36,176 bases of DNA from NCBI GenBank assembly GCA_017555595.1, contig JAFZGC010000138.1, forward strand, positions 1-36,176, read 5' to 3'. How positions within the stretch are numbered: the first letter of the stretch is position 1; every line of letters begins with the position of its first letter. The stretch comes from Paludibacteraceae bacterium. GTDB taxonomy: Bacteria; Bacteroidota; Bacteroidia; Bacteroidales; Paludibacteraceae. The position numbers and the translations under genes are program-made. A model generated the notes under the pieces. It had not been told where the DNA came from, searched no databases, and saw nothing but the letters and a program-made list of their open reading frames with translations. This document shows, piece after piece, positions 31,623-36,176 of the stretch.

Positions 31623-33044
31623 TTATTCCTGTGGGCAGGCGCCGTCGAAGCAGTAGGTGCAGACGCGGTCTTTAGGGAGGCCGATGGCGGCGATGAGGTC
31701 CTCAATCTTGGTGTATTTGAGCGACTTGAGGGCGAAGCGGTCACGCAAGGCACGGATCATGCGTTGGTACTCCAAGGAGTCGGTTGTCGCATATGCCTTG
31801 ATACGCTCAGGGTTGTTGGCTGCCTCTTCGCCCTCCAAATCTGCAATGATGCGGCGGGTGATGAGCTCCATATCCGACTTCGAGGTGGTGAAGTTGGTAA
31901 ATGGACAGCCATACATGATCGGTGGGCAAGCGATACGCATATGTACATCCTTGGCTCCTGCTTCCAATAGGCAACGGGTGTTGTCGCGGAGTTGTGTGCC
32001 ACGCACGATTGAGTCGTCGCAGAAGAGGATACTCTTGCCACGCAGGATAGCGTAGTTATGGATGATCTTCATCTTAGCGACAAGGTCGCGTGTAGCTTGT
32101 TGCGATGGGGTGAAGGAACGTGGCCATGTAGGCGTATATTTGGTGATGGCGCGTTGGTAAGGCACACCCGAAGTGTGGGAGTAACCAATCGCCATAGCAA
32201 TACCTGAATCAGGAATACCGCAGACGATATCGGCTTTTGCATCGTCGCTCTTACCCATAGCATGACCACACGCATAGCGTACTTGCTCCACATTGCGACC
32301 TTCGTAGTCGGAAGTAGGGAAGCCGTAATACACCCAAAGGAAAGAGCAAATCTGCATCTTCTCATTGGGCTTGCGCAGTTGCTCTACACGGTCAGCATAC
32401 ACGCGTACAATCTCGCCAGGACCGAGGAAATACTCGGTTTGGAAGCCGAGATTGAAGAACGAGGATGACTCGCTGGCAATCGCATAAGCATTATCACGTT
32501 TACCTAATACAATAGGTGTGCGTCCCCATGAGTCGCGGGCTGCAATGATGCCGTCTTCGGTGAGGATGAGGATTGAACAAGAGCCCTTGATATGTCGATA
32601 TACATTCTCGATGCCATCTACAAAGTCTTTGCCTTGCACGATGAGCAAACCGACTAATTCTGTGGGGTTTACGCGTCCACTACTAAACTCGGAAAGGTGC
32701 ACTTTTTGTTCGAGCAAGTGGGCAACCAAATCGTCTTGGTTGTTGATCTTGCCAATGGTGCTGATTGCAAAGCGACCGAGGTGCGAATTGATGAGTAGTG
32801 GCTGTGCATCGGTATCGGAGATGATACCAATGCCCGCGTTGCCACTGAACTCGTCCAACTCGTGTTCGAACTTCGTGCGGAAGTGTGAGTTGGAGATATT
32901 GTGGATGCTTCGTTTGAAGCCATTCTCCTTGTCGAAGGTTGCCATACCCGCACGGCGTGTACCGAGATGGGAATGGTAGTCGGTGCCGTAGAAGACATCG
33001 GTCACGCAAGAAGTCGTAGATATTGTACCAAAAAATCCAGCCAT
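31623..33044 (-). CDS. PurF-like amidophosphoribosyltransferase paralogue lacking the glutaminase cysteine
   Basis: The 473-residue product aligns with glutamine phosphoribosylpyrophosphate amidotransferase, the first enzyme of purine synthesis. The start is MAGFFG: the N-terminal nucleophile cysteine that follows Met in true Ntn glutaminases is alanine, and the HNGN-type oxyanion region reads KINNQDD. The C-terminal transferase half is intact, with the PRPP loop LFCDDSIVRGTQ near 340-351 and FTPSQQATRD. The four cysteines expected to hold the 4Fe-4S cluster in the Bacillus-type enzyme fit C233, C373 or C380, C462 and C465. The frame extends 18 codons upstream without an ATG likely to be used. 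Context (purC and purM upstream, same strand) supports a purine role, perhaps ammonia-dependent or regulatory, with a normal PurF elsewhere. Confidence 0.82.
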   Translation of the reverse strand: MAGFFGTISTTSCVTDVFYGTDYHSHLGTRRAGMATFDKENGFKRSIHNISNSHFRTKFEHELDEFSGNAGIGIISDTDAQPLLINSHLGRFAISTIGKINNQDDLVAHLLEQKVHLSEFSSGRVNPTELVGLLIVQGKDFVDGIENVYRHIKGSCSILILTEDGIIAARDSWGRTPIVLGKRDNAYAIASESSSFFNLGFQTEYFLGPGEIVRVYADRVEQLRKPNEKMQICSFLWVYYGFPTSDYEGRNVEQVRYACGHAMGKSDDAKADIVCGIPDSGIAMAIGYSHTSGVPYQRAITKYTPTWPRSFTPSQQATRDLVAKMKIIHNYAILRGKSILFCDDSIVRGTQLRDNTRCLLEAGAKDVHMRIACPPIMYGCPFTNFTTSKSDMELITRRIIADLEGEEAANNPERIKAYATTDSLEYQRMIRALRDRFALKSLKYTKIEDLIAAIGLPKDRVCTYCFDGACPQE

Positions 33045-33080
33045 GTTTTTATTGTCTATAACAACAACGATGATTATTTT

Positions 33081-33207
33081 ATCCAACAACTTAAACAACT
33101 TAATCCAACAACTTGCGCGGCAATCAACTTCCTGCCGCGCTCTGCGGTTATTTTCCTTGCCGCTCGCAATGTTGGCGAGCGGAATGTTGTTGAAAATAAT
33201 GTTGTTG
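33081..33207. repeat. Repeat-rich leader of the PurF-like gene with two GC-rich hairpins
   Basis: The 184-base gap between purC and the PurF-like gene contains ATCCAACAACTT twice (33081-33092 and 33103-33114). A hairpin GCGCGGCA/TGCCGCGC lies at 33115-33140 and another, CCGCTCGC/GCGAGCGG, at 33160-33182. AATGTTGTTG occurs twice (33183-33192 and 33198-33207). CAACAAC at one end and GTTGTTG at the other are inverted. No TAnnTTTG promoter was found here. It may be a mobile repeat or a control element in the mRNA. Confidence 0.65.
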
Positions 33208-33228
33208 TTTATTAATAATCCGAGTAGG

Positions 33229-34176
33229 TTATTTTGTTAAATAGTCGGTCAAATTTTTCTCGATGCGAGCGGTGAGGTCTTCGGCGGTAGCATCAAGGAC
33301 GAGTTTTTCGCCAGTAATACCCTCGTAAAGTTCGATATAGCGAGCAGTGATACCTGCTACTACTTCGTCGGTCATCTCAGGTACTTGTTGTCCCTCTTTG
33401 CCTTGGAAGCCGTTGTCCATCAACCACTCACGCACAAACTCTTTGGAGAGTTGCTTTTGTGGCAAACCTGCCTCAAAGCGCTCCTCATAGCCCTCTGCAT
33501 AGAAGTAGCGGCTGGAGTCCGGAGTATGTACCTCGTCCATTAGAAGAATTTGATCGCCATGCTTACCAAACTCGTACTTGGTGTCCACAAGGATAAGTCC
33601 TTGTTTAGCGGCGATCTCTTGTCCGCGATTGAAGAGAGCAAGGGTGTATTTCTCCAATTGCTCGTACTCTGCTTCTAGGATAAGTCCTTGAGCGATAATC
33701 TCTTCGCGAGAGATATCCTCATCGTGTGCACCGATCTCTGCCTTGGTAGTAGGGGTGATGATTGGGGTAGGGAACTTCTCGTTCTCGCGCATGCCCTCTG
33801 GGAGTTGTACGCCGCAGATCTCACGCACGCCGCTCTTGTAAGCACGCCATGCAGAGCCGCAGAGGTAACCGCGAACGATCATCTCTACTGGGTAGCCCTC
33901 GCAACGAACACCTACGGTTACCATAGGGTCTGGAGTCGCTTGCTTCCAGTTAGGAACAATATCCGCTGTTGCATCGAGGAACTTAGCCGCGATTTGGTTG
34001 AGGATTTGGCCTTTGAATGGAATACCCTTTGGCAGGATGACATCAAAAGCAGAAATACGGTCGCTGGCTACCATAGCGAGGCAGTCCTCACCGATGAAAT
34101 ATACATCACGCACTTTGCCGTGGTACACATTGGTTTGACCAGGAAAGTTAAAATTGGTTGCTGTTAAAGCTTGCAT
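33229..34176 (-). CDS. purC: Phosphoribosylaminoimidazole-succinocarboxamide synthase
   Basis: SAICAR synthase joins CAIR and aspartate with ATP in purine synthesis. The 315 residues are the longer type also found in fungi. Motifs: [10 protein letters not shown] near 20, [70 protein letters not shown] (in parts) and [12 protein letters not shown]. The ATG at 34176 is preceded by an AT-rich stretch. It lies 164 bases after purM across a repeat region and 184 before the PurF-like gene. Confidence 0.96.
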   Translation of the reverse strand: MQALTATNFNFPGQTNVYHGKVRDVYFIGEDCLAMVASDRISAFDVILPKGIPFKGQILNQIAAKFLDATADIVPNWKQATPDPMVTVGVRCEGYPVEMIVRGYLCGSAWRAYKSGVREICGVQLPEGMRENEKFPTPIITPTTKAEIGAHDEDISREEIIAQGLILEAEYEQLEKYTLALFNRGQEIAAKQGLILVDTKYEFGKHGDQILLMDEVHTPDSSRYFYAEGYEERFEAGLPQKQLSKEFVREWLMDNGFQGKEGQQVPEMTDEVVAGITARYIELYEGITGEKLVLDATAEDLTARIEKNLTDYLTK

Positions 34177-34190
34177 AATTTTTGTTGTTT

Positions 34191-34265
34191 ATGGCTCGCT
34201 ACGCTCACGAAAGTGGCAAATGCTTTGCGAAAATGATTCGCTTCGCTCATGAAATTGGCTAAAGC
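34191..34265. repeat. Two degenerate 33-base units, period 42, between purM and purC
   Basis: Units at 34191-34223 and 34233-34265 agree at about 25 of 33 positions and share a core reading TTTC(A/G)TGAGCG(A/T)AGCGA on the minus strand. A small hairpin GTGCC/GGCAC at 34328-34340 abuts the purM stop. Such GAGCGNAGCGA elements resemble dispersed intergenic repeats of Bacteroidota. Confidence 0.6.
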
Positions 34266-34340
34266 GTTTATCACTTCGTGGTTGTAGGAGATTGTTGTAT
34301 TACTTTTTATCTTAGCAACGAACCTTCGTGCCTTTGGCAC

Positions 34341-35366
34341 TCATGCAATCTCGTTTGCTCCTTCGATTACCTCACCGATTACTTGGGCTTTGTCGCCGTG
34401 CTTAGCGAGGATAGCGATGGCTTTCTCTGCGTCTGCCTCTGGCATAGCAATCACCATACCGATACCCATGTTGAAGATGTTGAACATCTCGCGGTGAGGT
34501 ACATTGCCCCATTTCTCCAAGCATTGGAACACAGGCAAGATCTCCCATGAGCCTTCCTTCACGCTGAAACCCTGACCGTCCTTCAAGATACGAGGGATAT
34601 TCTCGTCGAAGCCACCACCTGTGATGTGTGCTACGCCGTGCACATCGCAGTTCTTGATCACCTCAAGCACTTGCTTCACATAGATGCGGGTTGGAGTGAG
34701 CAATACCTCACCGAGTTTCTTGTCTGCGCTGAGCTCTGGATAGATGGTGTGAAGGTCAAGATTAGCGTCGCTAACAACCTTGCGCACAAGGCTATAGCCA
34801 TTGCTGTGTACACCAGAAGAAGAGATACCAACGAGTACATCGCCTACAGCCACTTTGCTGCCGTCGATGAGTTGAGATTTCTCTACTACACCTGTGGTGT
34901 AACCTGCGATATCGTATTCGCCATCGCTGTACATACCTGGCATCTCAGCGGTCTCACCGCCTACGAGTGCGCAACCTGCTTGGCGGCAACCTTCTGCCAC
35001 ACCTGCTACGATAGCCTCTACTTTCTCAGGGATGTTGTGACCGATAGCCACATAGTCGAGGAAGATGAGTGGTTCAGCACCTTGTGCCAACACATCGTTC
35101 ACACACATTGCCACAGCGTCAATACCAATGGTATCATGCTTGTCCATGGCGAAAGCGATTTTCAGTTTGGTACCTACGCCATCGGTGCCACTAACGAGCA
35201 CTGGCTCTTTGATGTTGAGTGCCGAGAGGTCGAACATACCACCAAACGAACCGATATTGCCCATTGAGCCAAAGCGGTTGGTACTTTTTACATGCGATTT
35301 AATACGACTTACTACTTCGTATCCGGCTTCGAGGTTTACGCCGGCTGCCTCATAATGTTGTGCCAT
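34341..35366 (-). CDS. purM: Phosphoribosylformylglycinamidine cyclo-ligase
   Basis: AIR synthetase closes the imidazole ring from FGAM with ATP. The product has 341 residues from the ATG at 35366, the usual length. Motifs: [51 protein letters not shown] with [16 protein letters not shown], and [18 protein letters not shown], then [16 protein letters not shown]. Nine more codons upstream are open, but relatives start at the MAQHYE Met. It has its own promoter and heads the minus-strand purine group. Confidence 0.96.
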   Translation of the reverse strand: MAQHYEAAGVNLEAGYEVVSRIKSHVKSTNRFGSMGNIGSFGGMFDLSALNIKEPVLVSGTDGVGTKLKIAFAMDKHDTIGIDAVAMCVNDVLAQGAEPLIFLDYVAIGHNIPEKVEAIVAGVAEGCRQAGCALVGGETAEMPGMYSDGEYDIAGYTTGVVEKSQLIDGSKVAVGDVLVGISSSGVHSNGYSLVRKVVSDANLDLHTIYPELSADKKLGEVLLTPTRIYVKQVLEVIKNCDVHGVAHITGGGFDENIPRILKDGQGFSVKEGSWEILPVFQCLEKWGNVPHREMFNIFNMGIGMVIAMPEADAEKAIAILAKHGDKAQVIGEVIEGANEIA

Positions 35367-35418
35367 TATATAAATAAGTTTTAATAGTTTCAAAGTTGCA
35401 AGGTGTCAAATGTGGGTG

Positions 35419-35449
35419 CAAAGTTACTAAAAAAAATGTATATGCGCAA
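35419..35449 (-). promoter_or_regulatory. purM promoter
   Basis: Minus strand TTG at 35449-35447, a 20-base spacer and TAACTTTG at 35426-35419. The leader is about 45 bases. No purine riboswitch fold was seen in it. Confidence 0.85.
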
Positions 35450-35547
35450 GGAAATGATTAGAAAGTTTTGTGTAATCTCTATTTTGCCAAATCGGGTATT
35501 AAATCCCCCATAGGTGATACTACATTATATTGTTTGAATAGGGGAAA

Positions 35548-36176
35548 TTATATAAAACTATCCTTCAAATCGTTCAGTGCTTTGCCAGTATTACTATCCG
35601 CGTGTTGCATAATCTCTTCTGGTGTGCCTTCGGCTACAATACTTCCACCTTCATATCCGCCCTCAGGTCCTAAGTCAATAATATGGTCGGCTGCCAATAT
35701 CACAGACGGGTTATGCTCAATAATCAATACCGAATGCCCTCTGCTAATCAATGCGTTCAGTGCTTTTAGTAGAATAGCGACATCGTGGTGATGCAGACCC
35801 GTGGTAGGTTCGTCGAAGATAAAGAGCGTAGGGCTGGCATTCTCTTGTGCTAAGAACGAAGCCAGTTTCACGCGTTGGCTCTCGCCGCCCGACAATGTGC
35901 TGCCTGCTTGCCCCAATTTCACATAGCCAATACCCACGTCTTGCAGTGGGCGTAATCTGCTGACAACCTTTTTGCAAGCCGAATCCTCGGAAAAGAACTC
36001 AATGGCTTGATTAACAGTCATTTCTAGCACATCGTAAATGCTCTTTCCGCGGTAGAGAACATCCAGTACATCTTGCTTAAAACGCTTGCCATGGCAGTGT
36101 TCGCACTCCAGTGTAACATCCGCCATAAACTGCATCTCAATGGTCACCTTACCCTCGCATTGGCACGCTTCGCAGC
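35548..36176 (-). CDS. uvrA: UvrABC excision nuclease subunit A, C-terminal part (cut by the window)
   Basis: UvrA finds bulky DNA damage and loads UvrB. The frame is open to the last base, so this is the 3' part of a gene whose start lies beyond the window; about 208 residues are seen. It begins inside the C-terminal zinc module (CEACQCEGK, then CEHCHGKRF, four cysteines in CxxC pairs). It continues with VGIGYVKLGQAGSTLSGGE, the ABC signature, and LFIFDEPTTGLHHHD, the Walker B segment, then the H-loop EHNPSVI. The tail DSNTGKALNDLKDSFI is a normal family end. There is no sign of damage. Between its stop and the purM promoter, 35450-35547 holds nothing I recognise. Confidence 0.95.
   Translation of the reverse strand, partial: CEACQCEGKVTIEMQFMADVTLECEHCHGKRFKQDVLDVLYRGKSIYDVLEMTVNQAIEFFSEDSACKKVVSRLRPLQDVGIGYVKLGQAGSTLSGGESQRVKLASFLAQENASPTLFIFDEPTTGLHHHDVAILLKALNALISRGHSVLIIEHNPSVILAADHIIDLGPEGGYEGGSIVAEGTPEEIMQHADSNTGKALNDLKDSFI

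Noticed and set aside
33044..33098. Upstream extension of the PurF-like protein by 18 residues
   Set aside because: It would place a hydrophobic non-conserved stretch before MAGFFG, does not add a usable cysteine nucleophile, and the ATG at 33044 matches the family start.
35450..35547. Possible terminator after uvrA
   Set aside because: Only weak C-run and G-run pairing around CCCC and GGGG; no convincing stem with a uridine run.
1..36176. CRISPR arrays, insertion sequences, phage genes or integrases
   Set aside because: No regularly spaced identical repeats, transposase or recombinase motifs were found on either strand; the short repeats present are intergenic and isolated.

Overview
This window looks like chromosomal DNA from a Bacteroidales bacterium (phylum Bacteroidota), probably a gut or other host-associated species. 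The evidence is the set of promoters of the Bacteroides sigma-ABfr type (TTG, 20 bases, TAnnTTTG), the near absence of Shine-Dalgarno sequences, and families typical of the group: a TonB-dependent receptor paired with a DUF5689 lipoprotein, the Fibrobacter-type paralogous domain, DUF4919, a PspC/PadR/GIN-domain cluster, meso-DAP dehydrogenase, and a PurF-like protein starting MAGFFG. I cannot fix the genus. I see no insertion sequence, phage, CRISPR array or integrase.

Layout. Positions 1-1428 (+): ribosomal protein L19, a GC-rich repeat, tRNA-Gln and meso-DAP dehydrogenase. 1440-7460 (-): a tripartite RND efflux operon (small lipoprotein, membrane fusion protein, RND pump, TolC-like channel). 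7577-8884 (-): ffh, with its own promoter. 9008-11422 (-): an envelope-stress-like cluster (PepSY-like lipoprotein, PspC, PadR regulator, membrane protein with a GIN beta-helix). 11612-11822 (+): tRNA-His with a clear promoter and a shared terminator. 11842-17918 (-): TonB-dependent receptor, DUF5689 lipoprotein, CvpA and a two-domain DUF4919 protein. 18004-19401 (-): asnS. 19402-19771: a divergent control region holding a decayed nested inverted repeat. 19772-20539 (+): a small secreted protein. 20642-26219 (-): a four-gene operon with a short RelA/SpoT homologue, DUF1573, meaB and dnaB. 26449-31533 (+): the most interesting block, a steroid 5-alpha-reductase, an Old-Yellow-Enzyme reductase and a short-chain dehydrogenase, followed by gmd and fcl for GDP-L-fucose. 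31623-35366 (-): purM, purC and a PurF-like protein, with repeat-rich spacers. 35548-36176 (-): the C-terminal end of uvrA, cut by the window.

How the genes work together. The three genes at 26449-29453 have the composition of the 5AR/5BR/3-beta-HSDH clusters reported from gut Bacteroidales that reduce 3-oxo-delta4 bile acids or steroids to allo (5-alpha) and 5-beta products and then reduce the 3-oxo group. A strong promoter sits just upstream and no clear terminator is seen before fcl, so GDP-fucose synthesis may share the transcript. The other operons are housekeeping or envelope functions. Three proteins depart from their families in ways that probably matter: the PurF-like protein lacks the glutaminase cysteine, the RelA/SpoT homologue lacks the middle of its regulatory half, and the flavin reductase has serine at one expected iron-sulfur cysteine.
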